From Cristatella mucedo (taxonomy: Eukaryota; Bryozoa; Phylactolaemata; Cristatellidae), in assembly GCA_009760855.2 (NCBI GenBank), contig WPIO01000371.1, positions 1 to 64,000 on the forward strand: a DNA stretch of 64,000 nt. The letters are read 5' to 3'. A program made the translations under genes and the position numbers. Positions 10,523 through 22,311 of the stretch are shown piece after piece (the stretch's first letter is position 1; every line of letters starts with the position of its first letter). A model generated the notes under the pieces. The model did not search any database and was not told the DNA's origin. It saw only the letters and a program-made list of their open reading frames with translations.

Positions 10523-13504
10523 GCATTTCGCACGTAAATAACACGTTTCGCACCGATTCGCAGCAGATCGCGGAATATGTAGAAACTTCAAATCTGCATG
10601 TCGGAGCGTGCGCTTGCTGGCAGCAGAGTGCTGCACCTTGTTTAAAGCATTTCGCACGTAAATAACACGTTTCGCACAAGTTCGCAGCAGATCGCGGAAT
10701 ATGTAGAAAAGTTCAAATCTGCATGTCGGAGCGTGTGCTTGCTGGCAGCAGAGTGCTGCACCTTGTTTAAAAGCATTTCGCACGTAAATAACACGTTTCG
10801 CACCAGTTTCGCAGCAGATCGCGGAATATGTAGAAACTTCAAATCTGCATGTCGGAGCGTGTGCTTGCTGGCAGCAGAGTGCTGCACCTTGTTTAAAGCA
10901 TTTCGCACGTAAATAACACGTTTCGCACGAGTTCGCAGCAGATCGCGGAATCTGTAGAAAGTTCAAATCTGCATGTCGGAGCGTGTGCTTGCTGGGCAGC
11001 AGAGTGCTGCACCTTGTTTAAAGCATTTCGCACGTAAATAACACGTTTCGCACTAGTTCGCAGCAGATCGCGGAATATGTAGAAACTTCAAATCTGCATG
11101 TCGGAGCGTGAGCTTGCTGGCAGCAGAGTGCTGCACCTTGTTTAAAGCATTTCGCACGTAAATAACACGTTTCGCACCAGTTTGCAGCAGATCGCGGAAT
11201 ATGTAGAAACTTCAAATCTGCATGTCGGAGCGTGTGCTTGCTGGCAGCAGAGTGCTGCACCTTGTTTAAAGCATTTCGCACGTAAATAACACGTTTCGCA
11301 CCAGTTCGCAGCAGATCGCGGAATATGTAGAAACTTCAAATCTGCATGTCGGAGCGTGCGCTTGCTGGCAGCAGAGTGCTGCACCTTGTTTAAAGCATTT
11401 CGCACGTAAATAACACGTTTTGCACGAGTTTGCAGCAGATCGCGGAATATGTAGAAAATTTCAAATCTGCATGTCGGAGCGTGTGCTTGCTGGCAGCAGA
11501 GTGCTGCACCTTGTTTAAAGCATTTCGCACGTAAATAACACGTTTCGCACCAAGTCGCAGCAGATCGCGGAATATGTAGAAACTTCAAATCTGCATGTCG
11601 GAGCGTGTGCTGGCTGGCAGCAGAGTGCTGCACCTTGTTTAAAGCATTTCGCACGTAAATAACACGTTTCGCACCAGTTTGCAGCAGATCGCGGAATATG
11701 TAGAAACTTCAAATCTGCATGTCGGAGCGTGTGCTTGCTGGCAGCAGAGTGCTGCACCTTGTTTAAAGCATTTCGCACGTAAATAACACGTTTCGCTCCA
11801 GTTCGCAGCAGATCGCGGAATATGTAGAAACTTCAAATCTGCATGTCGGAGCGTGTGCTTGCTGGCAGCAGAGTGCTGCACCTTGTTTAAAGCATTTCGC
11901 ACGTAAATAACACGTTTCGCACCAGTTCGCAGCAGATCGCGGAATATGTAGAAACTTCAAATCTGCATGTCGGAGCGTGTGCTGGCTTGCAGCAGAGTGC
12001 TGCACCTTGTTTAAAGCATTTCGCACGTAAATAACACGTTTCGCACCAGTTTGCAGCAGATCGCGGAATATGTAGAAACTTCAAATCTGCATGTCGGAGC
12101 GTGTGCTTGCTGGCAGCAGAGTGCTGCACCTTGTTTAAAGCATTTCGCACGTAAATAACACGTTTCGCACCAGTTCGCAGCAGATCGCGGAATATGTAGA
12201 AACTTCAAATCTGCATGTCGGAGCGTGTGCTGGCTGGCAGCAGAGTGCTGCACCTTGTTTAAAGCATTTCGCACGTAAATAACACGTTTCGCACCAGTTC
12301 GCAGCAGATCGCGGAATATGTAGAAACTTCAAATCTGCATGTCGGAGCGTGAGCTTGCTGGCAGCAGAGTGCTGCACCTTGTTTAAAGCATTTCGCACGT
12401 AAATAACACGTTTCGCACTAGTTTGCAGCAGATCGCGGAATATGTAGAAACTTCAAATCTGCATGTCGGAGCGTGAGCTTGCTGGCAGCAGAGTGCTGCA
12501 CCTTGTTTAAAGCATTTCGCACGTAAATAACACGTTTTGCACCAGTTCGCAGCAGATCGCGGAATATGTAGAAACTTCAAATCTGCATGTCGGAGCGTGT
12601 GCTTGCTGGCAGCAGAGTGCTGCACCTTGTTTAAAGCATTTCGCACGTAAATAACACGTTTCGCACCAGTTCGCAGCAGATCGCGGAATATGTAGAAAGT
12701 TCAAATCTGCATGTCGGAGCGTGTGCTGGCTGGCAGCAGAGTGCTGCACCTTGTTTAAAGCATTTCGCACGTAAATAACACGTTTCGCACCAGTTCGCAG
12801 CAGATCGCGGAATATGTAGAAACTTCAAATCTGCATGTCGGAGCGGTGGCTTGCTGGCAGCAGAGTGCTGCACCTTGTTTAAAGCATTTCGCACGTAAAT
12901 AACACGTTTCGCACCAGTTCGCAGCAGATCGCGGAATATGTAGAAACTTCAAATCTGCATGTCGGAGCGTGAGCTTGCTGGCAGCAGAGTGCTGCACCTT
13001 GTTTAAAGCATTTCGCACGTAAATAACACGTTTCGCACGAGTTCGCAGCAGATCGCGGAATATGTAGAAACTTCAAATCTGCATGTCGGAGCGTGCGCTT
13101 GCTGGCAGCAGAGTGCTGCACCTTGTTTAAAGCATTTCGCACGTAAATAACACGTTTCGCACCAAGTTCGCAGCAGATCGCGGAATATGTAGAAACTTCA
13201 AATCTGCATGTCGGAGCGTGAGCTTGCTGGCAGCAGAGTGCTGCACCTTGTTTAAAGCATTTCGCACGTAAATAACACGTTTCGCTTCAGTTTGCAGCAG
13301 ATCGCGGAATATGTAGAAACTTCAAATCTGCATGTCGGAGCGTGAGCTTGCTGGCAGCAGAGTGCTGCACCTTGTTTAAAGCATTTCGCACGTAAATAAC
13401 ACGTTTCGCACCAGTTCGCAGCAGATCGCGGAATATGTAGAAACTTCAAATCTGCATGTCGGAGCGTGAGCTTGCTGGCAGCAGAGTGCTGCACCTTGTT
13501 TAAA

Positions 13505-13620
13505 GCATTTCGCACGTAAATAACACGTTTCGCACGAGTTCGCAGCAGATCGCGGAATCTGTAGAAACTTCAAATCTGCATGTCGGAGCGTGCGCAGCAG
13601 AGTGCTGCACCTTGTTTAAA
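13505..13620 (+). repeat. Satellite unit with 8-bp deletion in the variable segment
   Basis: The unit reads GGAGCGTGCGCAGCAGAG near 13586: the CTTGCTGG piece is lost, consistent with slippage between GCGTGC and the GGCAGCAG that follows. The remainder of the unit is ordinary. Confidence 0.75.
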
Positions 13621-16358
13621 GCATTTCGCACGTAAATAACACGTTTCGCACCAGTTTGCAGCAGATCGCGGAATATGTAGAAACTTCAAATCTGCATGTC
13701 GGAGCGTGTGCTTGCTTGCAGCAGAGTGCTGCACCCTTGTTTAAAGCATTTCGCACGTAAATAACACGTTTCGCACCAGTTCGCAGCAGATCGCGGAATA
13801 TGTAGAAACTTCAAATCTGCATGTCGGAGCGTGTGCTGGCTTGCAGCAGAGTGCTGCACCTTGTTTAAAGCATTTCGCACGTAAATAACACGTTTCGCAC
13901 CAGTTTTTCGCAGCAGATCGCGGAATATGTAGAAACTTCAAATCTGCATGTCGGAGCGTGAGCTTGCTGGCAGCAGAGTGCTGCACCTTGTTTAAAGCAT
14001 TTCGCACGTAAATAAAACGTTTCGCACTAGTTCGCAGCAGATCGCGGAATATGTAGAAACTTCAAATCTGCATGTCGGAGCGTGTGCTTGCTGGCAGCAG
14101 AGTGCTGCACCTTGTTTAAAGCATTTCGCACGTAAATAACACGTTTCGCACGAGTTCGCAGCAGATCGCGGAATCTGTAGAAAGTTCAAATCTGCATGTC
14201 GGAGCGTGTGCTTGCTTGCAGCAGAGTGCTGCACCTTGTTTAAAGCATTTCGCACGTAAATAACACGTTTCGCACCAGTTCGCAGCAGATCGCGGAATAT
14301 GTAGAAACTTCAAATCTGCATGTCGGAGCGTGAGCTTGCTGGCAGCAGAGTGCTGCACCTTGTTTAAAGCATTTCGCACGTAAATAACACGTTTCGCACC
14401 AGTTCGCAGCAGATCGCGGAATATGTAGAAAGTTTAAATCTGCATGTCGGAGCGTGTGCTTGCTGGCAGCAGAGTGCTGCACCTTGTTTAAAGCATTTCG
14501 CACGTAAATAACACGTTTTTCGCACCAGTTTCGCAGCAGATCGCGGAATATGTAGAAACTTCAAATCTGCATGTCGGAGCGTGTGCTTGCTGGCAGCAGA
14601 GTGCTGCACCTTGTTTAAAGCATTTCGCACGTAAATAACACGTTTCGCACCAGTTCGCAGCAGATCGCGGAATATGTAGAAACTTCAAATCTGCATGTCG
14701 GAGCGTGTGCTGGCTGGCAGCAGAGTGCTGCACCTTGTTTAAAGCATTTCGCACGTAAATAACACGTTTCGCACCAGTTCGCAGCAGATCGCGGAATATG
14801 TAGAAACTTCAAATCTGCATGTCGGAGCGTGAGCTTGCTGGCAGCAGAGTGCTGCACCTTGTTTAAAGCATTTCGCACGTAAATAACACGTTTCGCACGA
14901 GTTTGCAGCAGATCGCGGAATATGTAGAAACTTCAAATCTGCATGTCGGAGCGTGAGCTTGCTGGCAGCAGAGTGCTGCACCTTGTTTAAAGCATTTCGC
15001 ACGTAAATAACACGTTTCGCACCCACCAGTTCGCAGCAGATCGCGGAATATGTAGAAACTTCAAATCTGCATGTCGGAGCGTGAGCTTGCTGGCAGCAGA
15101 GTGCTGCACCTTGTTTAAAGCATTTCGCACGTAAATAACACGTTTCGCACCAGTTCGCAGCAGATCGCGGAATATGTAGAAACTTCAAATCTGCATGTCG
15201 GAGCGTGAGCTTGCTGGCAGCAGAGTGCTGCACCTTGTTTAAAGCATTTCGCACGTAAATAACACGTTTCGCACTAGTTCCAGCAGATCGCGGAATATGT
15301 AGAAACTTCAAATCTGCATGTCGGAGCGTGAGCTTGCTGGCAGCAGAGTGCTGCACCTTGTTTAAAGCATTTCGCACGTAAATAACACGTTTCGCACGAG
15401 TTCGCAGCAGATCGCGGAATATGTAGAAACTTCAAATCTGCATGTCGGAGCGTGTGCTTGCTGGCAGCAGAGTGCTGCACCTTGTTTAAAGCATTTCGCA
15501 CGTAAATAACACGTTTCGCACCAGTTTGCAGCAGATCGCGGAATATGTAGAAACTTCAAATCTGCATGTCGGAGCGTGAGCTTGCTGGCAGCAGAGTGCT
15601 GCACCTTGTTTAAAGCATTTCGCACGTAAATAACACGTTTCGCACGAGTTCGCAGCAGATCGCGGAATATGTAGAAACTTCAAATCTGCATGTCGGAGCG
15701 TGAGCTTGCTGGCAGCAGAGTGCTGCACCTTGTTTAAAGCATTTCGCACGTAAATAACACGTTTCGCACCAGTTTCCAGCAGATCGCGGAATATGTAGAA
15801 ACTTCAAATCTGCATGTCGGAGCGTGTGCTGGCTGGCAGCAGAGTGCTGCACCATGTTTAAAGCATTTCGCACGTAAATAACACGTTTCGCACGAGTTCG
15901 CAGCAGATCGCGGAATATGTAGAAACTTCAAATCTGCATGTCGGAGCGTGAGCTTGCTGGCAGCAGAGTGCTGCACCTTGTTTAAAGCATTTCGCACGTA
16001 AATAACACGTTTCGCACCAGTTCGCAGCAGATCGCGGAATATGTAGAAACTTCAAATCTGCATGTCGGAGCGTGAGCTTGCTGGCAGCAGAGTGCTGCAC
16101 CTTGTTTAAAGCATTTCGCACGTAAATAACACGTTTCGCACCAGTTCGCAGCAGATCGCGGAATATGTAGAAACTTCAAATCTGCATGTCGGAGCGTGTG
16201 CTGGCTGGCAGCAGAGTGCTGCACCTTGTTTAAAGCATTTCGCACGTAAATAACACGTTTCGCACGAGTTCGCAGCAGATCGCGGAATATGTAGAAACTT
16301 CAAATCTGCATGTCGGAGCGTGAGCTTGCTGGCAGCAGAGTGCTGCACCTTGTTTAAA

Positions 16359-17104
16359 GCATTTCGCACGTAAATAACACGTTTCGCACGAGTTCGCAGC
16401 AGATCGCGGAATCTGTAGAAAGTTCAAATCTGCATGTCGGAGCGTGTGCTGGCTTGCAGCAGAGTGCTGCACCTTGTTTAAAGCATTTCGCACGTAAATA
16501 ACACGTTTCGCACCAGTTCGCAGCAGATCGCGGAATATGTAGAAACTTCAAATCTGCATGTCGGAGCGTGTGCTGGCTGGCAGCAGAGTGCTGCACCTTG
16601 TTTAAAGCATTTCGCACGTAAATAACACGTTTCGCACCAGTTCGCAGCAGATCGCGGAATATGTAGAAACTTCAAATCTGCATGTCGGAGCGTGCCCTGG
16701 CTGGCAGCAGAGTGCTGCACTTGTTTAAAGCATTTCGCACGTAAATAACACGTTTCGCACGAGTTCGAAGCAGATCGCGGAATCTGTAGAAAGTTCAAAT
16801 CTGCATATCGGAGCGTGTGGTGGCTTGCAGCAGCAGAGTGCTTCACCTTGTTTAAAGCATTTCGCACGTAAATAACACGTTTCGCACCAGTTTGCAGCAG
16901 ATCGCGGAATATGTAGAAACTTCAAATCTGCATGTCGGAGCGTGCGCTTGCTGGCAGCAGAGTGCTGCACCTTGTTTAAAGCATTTCGCACGTAAATAAC
17001 ACGTTTCGCACCAGTTTGCAGCAGATCGCGGAATATGTAGAAACTTCAAATCTGCATGTCGGAGCGTGTGCTTGCTGGCAGCAGAGTGCTGCTCCTTGTT
17101 TAAA
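16359..17104 (+). repeat. Six-unit variant block, copy C
   Basis: Unit 1 has the linked variants G32, C55, G64, T89 and GGCTTGCAG; unit 3 has CGTGCCCTGG and the GCACTTG loss; unit 4 has TTCGAAGC, GCATATCGG, GTGTGGTGGCTTG, an additional CAG (GCAGCAGCAGAG, 16826-16837) and GTGCTTCACC; unit 5 has CAGTTTGC with GCGCTTGC; unit 6 ends GCTGCTCC. It is followed by a strongly diverged unit at 17105. Confidence 0.8.
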
Positions 17105-17228
17105 GCATTTCGCACGTAAATAACACGTTTCGCACGAGTTCGCAGCAGATCGCGGAATATGTACAAACATCAAACCTGCATGTCGGAGCGTGGGCTTGCT
17201 GGTAGCAGAGTGCTGCAACTTGTTTAAA
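17105..17228 (+). repeat. Diverged unit after block C
   Basis: This unit has GTACAAACATCAAACCTGC (17161-17179), GTGGGCTTGCTGGTAGC and GCTGCAACTTG, a set of changes seen together nowhere else. Parts of it recur: GTACAGACATC at 25978 and GTACAAACTTC at 49277. Confidence 0.7.
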
Positions 17229-17670
17229 GCATTTCGCACGTAAATAACACGTTTCGCACCAGTTCGCAGCAGATCGCGGAATATGTAGAAACTTCAAATC
17301 TGCATGTCGGAGCGTGTGCTGGCTTGCAGCAGAGTGCTGCACCTTGTTTAAAGCATTTCGCACGTAAATAACACGTTTCGCACGAGTTCGCAGCAGATCG
17401 CGGAATATGTAGAAACTTCAAATCTGCATGTCGGAGCGTGTGCTTGCTGGCAGCAGAGTGCTGCACCTTGTTTAAAGCATTTCGCACGTAAACAACACGT
17501 TTCGCACCAGTTCGCAGCAGATCGCGGAATATGTAGAAACTTCAAATCTGCATGTCGGAGCGTGTGCTTGCTGGCAGCAGAGTGCTGCACCTTGTTTAAA
17601 GCATTTCGCACGTAAATAACACGTTTCGCACGAGTTCGCAGCAGATCGCGGAATATGTAGAAACTTCAAA

Positions 17671-17760
17671 TCTGCTTGTCGGAGCGCGTGCTTGCTGGCA
17701 GCAGAGTGCTGCACCTTGTTTAAAGCATTTCGCACGTAATAAACACGTCTCGCACGAGTT
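17671..17760 (+). repeat. Rare-variant segment shared with 49668-49757
   Basis: The segment combines CTGCTTGTCGGAGCGCG with CGTAATAAACACGTCTCG in the next unit start. The same four changes occur together at 49668-49757, 31,997 bp away (258 units), differing there by one base (GCGCGCGC against GCGCGTGC). Confidence 0.75.
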
Positions 17761-17853
17761 CGCAGCAGATCGCGGAATATGTAGAAACTTCAAATCTGCA
17801 TGTCGGAGCGTGTGCTTGCTGGCAGCAGAGTGCTGCACCTTGTTTAAAGCATT

Positions 17854-17897
17854 TCGCACGTAAATAACACGTTTCGCACCAGTTCGCAGCAGATCGC
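17854..17897 (+). other. Phased TCGC motifs inside the unit
   Basis: TCGC occurs at 17854, 17874, 17884 and 17894, that is at unit positions 6, 26, 36 and 46, all in the same 10-bp register; the missing step at position 16 is filled by an A/T-rich stretch (AAATAA). The first three lie in the direct repeat TTCGCA. The pattern holds in most units, although one-base insertions between the second and third motif and a C-to-T change in the third (TTTGCA) break it in many copies. A 10-bp period equals about one helical turn, so a role in nucleosome rotational setting is conceivable, but that is inference. Confidence 0.6.
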
Positions 17898-17945
17898 GGA
17901 ATATGTAGAAACTTCAAATCTGCATGTCGGAGCGTGAGCTTGCTG

Positions 17946-17960
17946 GCAGCAGAGTGCTGC
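17946..17960. other. Perfect 6-bp dyad with 3-base loop in each unit
   Basis: GCAGCA, then GAG, then TGCTGC forms a perfect inverted repeat at unit positions 98-112. It is retained in nearly all units while the bases just upstream (unit positions 87-97) are the most variable of the unit. Known exceptions are units with GTGCTTCACC (block copies A, B, C and E), GCTGCTCC, which alters only the flank, and the array edge. It could be a protein-binding half-site pair or a small hairpin in a transcript; nothing in the sequence decides between these. Confidence 0.6.
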
Positions 17961-19336
17961 ACCTTGTTTAAAGCATTTCGCACGTAAATAACACGTTTCG
18001 CACCAGTTTGCAGCAGATCGCGGAATATGTAGAAACTTCAAATCTGCATGTCGGAGCGTGAGCTTGCTGGCAGCAGAGTGCTGCACCTTGTTTAAAGCAT
18101 TTCGCACGTAAATAACACGTTTCGCACCAGTTCGCAGCAGATCGCGGAATATGTAGAAACTTCAAATCTGCATGTCGGAGCGTGAGCTGGCTGGCAGCAG
18201 AGTGCTGCACCTTGTTTAAAGCATTTCGCACGTAAATAACACGTTTCGCACCAGTTTGCAGCAGATCGCGGAATATGTAGAAACTTCAAATCTGCATGTC
18301 GGAGCGTGTGCTTGCTGGCAGCAGAGTGCTGCACCTTGTTTAAAGCATTTCGCACGTAAATAACACGTTTCGCACCAGTTTCGCAGCAGATCGCGGAATA
18401 TGTAGAAACTTCAAATCTGCATGTCGGAGCGTGAGCTTGCTGGCAGCAGAGTGCTGCACCTTGTTTAAAGCATTTCGCACGTAAATAACACGTTTCGCAC
18501 CAGTTTGCAGCAGATCGCGGAATATGTAGAAACTTCAAATCTGCATGTCGGAGCGTGAGCTTGCTGGCAGCAGAGTGCTGCACCTTGTTTAAAGCATTTC
18601 GCACGTAAATAACACGTTTCGCACCAGTTCGCAGCAGATCGCGGAATCTGTAGAAACTTCAAATCTGCATGTCGGAGCGTGTGCTTGCTTGCAGCAGAGT
18701 GCTGCACCTTGTTTAAAGCATTTCGCACGTAAATAACACGTTTCGCACGAGTTTGCAGCAGATCGCGGAATATGTAGAAACTTCAAATCTGCATGTCGGA
18801 GCGTGTGCTTGCTGGCAGCAGAGTGCTGCACCTTGTTTAAAGCATTTCGCACGTAAATAACACGTTTCGCACGAGTTTGCAGCAGATCGCGGAATCTGTA
18901 GAAACTTCAAATCTGCATGTCGGAGCGTGTGCTTGCTGGCAGCAGAGTGCTGCACCTTGTTTAAAGCATTTCGCACGTAAATAACACGTTTCGCACCAGT
19001 TCGCAGCAGATCGCGGAATATGTAGAAACTTCAAATCTGCATGTCGGAGCGTGTGCTAGCTCGCAGCAGAGTGCTGCACCTTGTTTAAAGCATTTCGCAC
19101 GTAAATAACACGTTTCGCACCAGTTCGCAGCAGATCGCGGAATATGTAGAAACTTCAAATCTGCATGTCGGAGCGTGTGCTGGCTGGCAGCAGAGTGCTG
19201 CACCTTGTTTAAAGCATTTCGCACGTAAATAACACGTTTCGCACGAGTTCGCAGCAGATCGCGGAATATGTAGAAACTTCAAATCTGCATGTCGGAGCGT
19301 GAGCTTGCTGGCAGCAGAGTGCTGCACTTGTTTAAA

Positions 19337-20079
19337 GCATTTCGCACGTAAATAACACGTTTCGCACGAGTTCGCAGCAGATCGCGGAATCTGTAGAAAG
19401 TTCAAATCTGCATGTCGGAGCGTGTGCTGGCTTGCAGCAGAGTGCTGCACCTTGTTTAAAGCATTTCGCACGTAAATAACACGTTTCGCACCAGTTTGCA
19501 GCAGATCGCGGAATATGTAGAAACTTCAAATCTGCATGTCGGAGCGTGAGCTTGCTGGCAGCAGAGTGCTGCACCTTGTTTAAAGCATTTCGCACGTAAA
19601 TAACACGTTTCGCACCAGTTGGCAGCAGATCGCGGAATATGTAGAAACTTCAAATCTGCGTGTCGGAGCGTGCCCTGGCTGGCAGCAGAGTGCTGCACTT
19701 GTTTAAAGCATTTCGCACGTAAATAACACGTTTCGCACGAGTTCGCAGCAGATCGCGGAATCTGTAGAAAGTTCAAATCTGCATGTCGGAGCGTATGCTT
19801 GCTGGCAGCAGAGTGCTGCACCTTGTTTAAAGCATTTCGCACGTAAATAACACGTTTCGCACTAGTTTGCAGCAGATCGCGGAATATGTAGAAACTTCAA
19901 ATCTGCATGTCGGAGCGTGCGCTTGCTGGCAGCAGAGTGCTGCACCTTGTTTAAAGCATTTCGCACGTAAATAACACGTTTCGCACCAGTTTGCAGCAGA
20001 TCGCGGAATATGTAGAAACTTCAAATCTGCATGTCGGAGCGTGTGCTTGCTGGCAGCAGAGTGCTGCACCTTGTTTAAA
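19337..20079 (+). repeat. Six-unit variant block, copy D (partly homogenised)
   Basis: It starts 2,978 bp (24 units) after copy C. Unit 1 has the linked variants; unit 3 has CAGTTGGCAGC, GCGTGTCGG, CGTGCCCTGG and GCACTTG; unit 4 keeps C55 and G64 and GCGTATGC but has lost GCATATCGG, GTGGCTTG and GTGCTTCACC; unit 5 has CACTAGTTTGC and GCGCTTGC; unit 6 has CAGTTTGC but ends GCTGCACC. The loss of several markers together in unit 4 suggests overwriting by an ordinary unit. Confidence 0.75.
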
Positions 20080-22311
20080 GCATTTCGCACGTAAATAACA
20101 CGTTTCGCACGAGTTCGCAGCAGATCGCGGAATCTGTAGAAAGTTCAAATCTGCATGTCGGAGCGTGTGCTGGCTTGCAGCAGAGTGCTGCACCTTGTTT
20201 AAAGCATTTCGCACGTAAATAACACGTTTCGCACCAGTTCGCAGCAGATCGCGGAATATGTAGAAACTTCAAATCTGCATGTCGGAGCGTGTGCTTGCTG
20301 GCAGCAGAGTGCTGCACCTTGTTTAAAGCATTTCGCACGTAAATAACACGTTTCGCACGAGTTCGCGGCAGATCGCGGAATATGTAGAAACTTCAAATCT
20401 GCATGTCGGAGCGTGAGCTTGCTGGCAGCAGAGTGCTGCACCTTGTTTAAAGCATTTCGCACGTAAATAACACGTTTCGCACCAGTTCGCAGCAGATCGC
20501 GGAATATGTAGAAACTTCAAATCTGCATGTCGGAGCGTGTGCTTGCTGGCAGCAGAGTGCTGCACCTTGTTTAAAGCATTTCGCACGTAAATAACACGTT
20601 TCGCACGAGTTCGCAGCAGATCGCGGAATATGTAGAAACTTCAAATCTGCATGTCGGAGCGTGAGCTTGCTGGCAGCAGAGTGCTGCACCTTGTTTAAAG
20701 CATTTCGCACGTAAATAACACGTTTCGCACCAGTTCGCAGCAGATCGCGGAATATGTAGAAACTTCAAATCTGCATGTCGGAGCGTGAGCTTGCTGGCAG
20801 CAGAGTGCTGCACCTTGTTTAAAGCATTTCGCACGTAAATAACACGTTTCGCACCAGTTTGCAGCAGATCGCGGAATATGTAGAAACTTCAAATCTGCAT
20901 GTCGGAGCGTGAGCTGGCTGGCAGCAGAGTGCTGCACCTTGTTTAAAGCATTTCGCACGTAAATAACACGTTTCGCACCAGTTCGCAGCAGATCGCGGAA
21001 TATGTAGAAACTTCAAATCTGCATGTCGGAGCGTGAGCTTGCTGGCAGCAGAGTGCTGCACCTTGTTTAAAGCATTTCGCACGTAAATAACACGTTTCGC
21101 ACCAGTTCGCAGCAGATCGCGGAATATGTAGAAACTTCAAATCTGCATGTCGGAGCGTGAGCTTGCTGGCAGCAGAGTGCTGCACCTTGTTTAAAGCATT
21201 TCGCACGTAAATAACACGTTTCGCACCAGTTTGCAGCAGATCGCGGAATATGTAGAAACTTCAAATCTGCATGTCGGAGCGTGTGCTTGCTGGCAGCAGA
21301 GTGCTGCACCTTGTTTAAAGCATTTCGCACGTAAATAACACGTTTCGCACCAAATCGCAGCAGATCGCGGAATATGTAGAAACTTCAAATCTGCATGTCG
21401 GAGCGTGAGCTTGCTGGCAGCAGAGTGCTGCACCTTGTTTAAAGCATTTCGCACGTAAATAACACGTTTCGCACCAGTTCGCAGCAGATCGCGGAATATG
21501 TAGAAACTTCAAATCTGCATGTCGGAGCGTGAGCTTGCTGGCAGCAGAGTGCTGCACCTTGTTTAAAGCATTTCGCACGTAAATAACACGTTTCGCACGA
21601 GTTCGCAGCAGATCGCGGAATCTGTAGAAAGTTCAAATCTGCATGTCGGAGCGTGTGCTGGCTTGCAGCAGAGTGCTGCACCTTGTTTAAAGCATTTCGC
21701 ACGTAAATAACACGTTTCGCACGAGTTCGCAGCAGATCGCGGAATATGTAGAAACTTCAAATCTGCATGTCGGAGCGTGCGCTTGCTGGCAGCAGAGTGC
21801 TGCACCTTGTTTAAAGCATTTCGCACGTAAATAACACGTTTCGCACGAGTTTGCAGCAGATCGCGGAATATGTAGAAACTTCAAATCTGCATTTCGGAGC
21901 GTGCCCTGGCTGGCAGCAGAGTGCTGCACCTTGTTTAAAGCATTTCGCACGTAAATAACACGTTTCGCACCAATTCGCAGCAGATCGCGGAATATGTAGA
22001 AACTTCAAATCTGCATGTCGGAGCGTGAGCTTGCTGGCAGCAGAGTGCTGCTCCTTGTTTAAAGCATTTCGCACGTAAATAACACGTTTCGCACCAGTTC
22101 GCAGCAGATCGCGGAATATGTAGAAACTTCAAATCTGCATGTCGGAGCGTGTGCTTGCTGGCAGCAGAGTGCTGCACCTTGTTTAAAGCATTTCGCACGT
22201 AAATAACACGTTTCGCACCAATTCGCAGCAGATCGCGGAATATGTAGAAACTTCAAATCTGCATGTCGGAGCGTGAGCTTGCTGGCAGCAGAGTGCTGCA
22301 CCTTGTTTAAA

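Larger units (their letters stand above)
17849..17972 (+). repeat. Representative consensus unit of the 124-bp satellite
   Basis: This copy carries the commonest base at every site I compared and is exactly 124 bp, so it can serve as the reference unit. It starts GCATTTCGCACGTAAATAAC and ends GCACCTTGTTTAAA. Composition is 29 C and 31 G out of 124 (48% G+C), with nine CpG. It has a TTTAAA (DraI) site at its end and one GATC at unit positions 44-47. The common polymorphic sites across the array are unit position 32 (C or G), 37 (C or T), 55 (A or C), 64 (C or G), 89 (A, T or C), 93 (T or G), 97 (G or T), 113 (A or T) and 116 (T or A). Positions 98-112 are the most invariant part. Confidence 0.95.

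Noticed and set aside
17879..17892. Internal RNA polymerase III B box or tRNA-like element
   Set aside because: CAGTTCGCAGC resembles GGTTCGANNCC only partly, with key mismatches, there is no convincing A box upstream and no cloverleaf folding is visible, so a tRNA-derived origin is not supported.
17849..17972. CENP-B box in the unit
   Set aside because: The best candidates (TTTCGCACCAGTTCGC and GTTCGCAGCAGATCGC) match the TTCG and the central A of the CENP-B box pattern but not its CGGG part, so the essential bases are incomplete.
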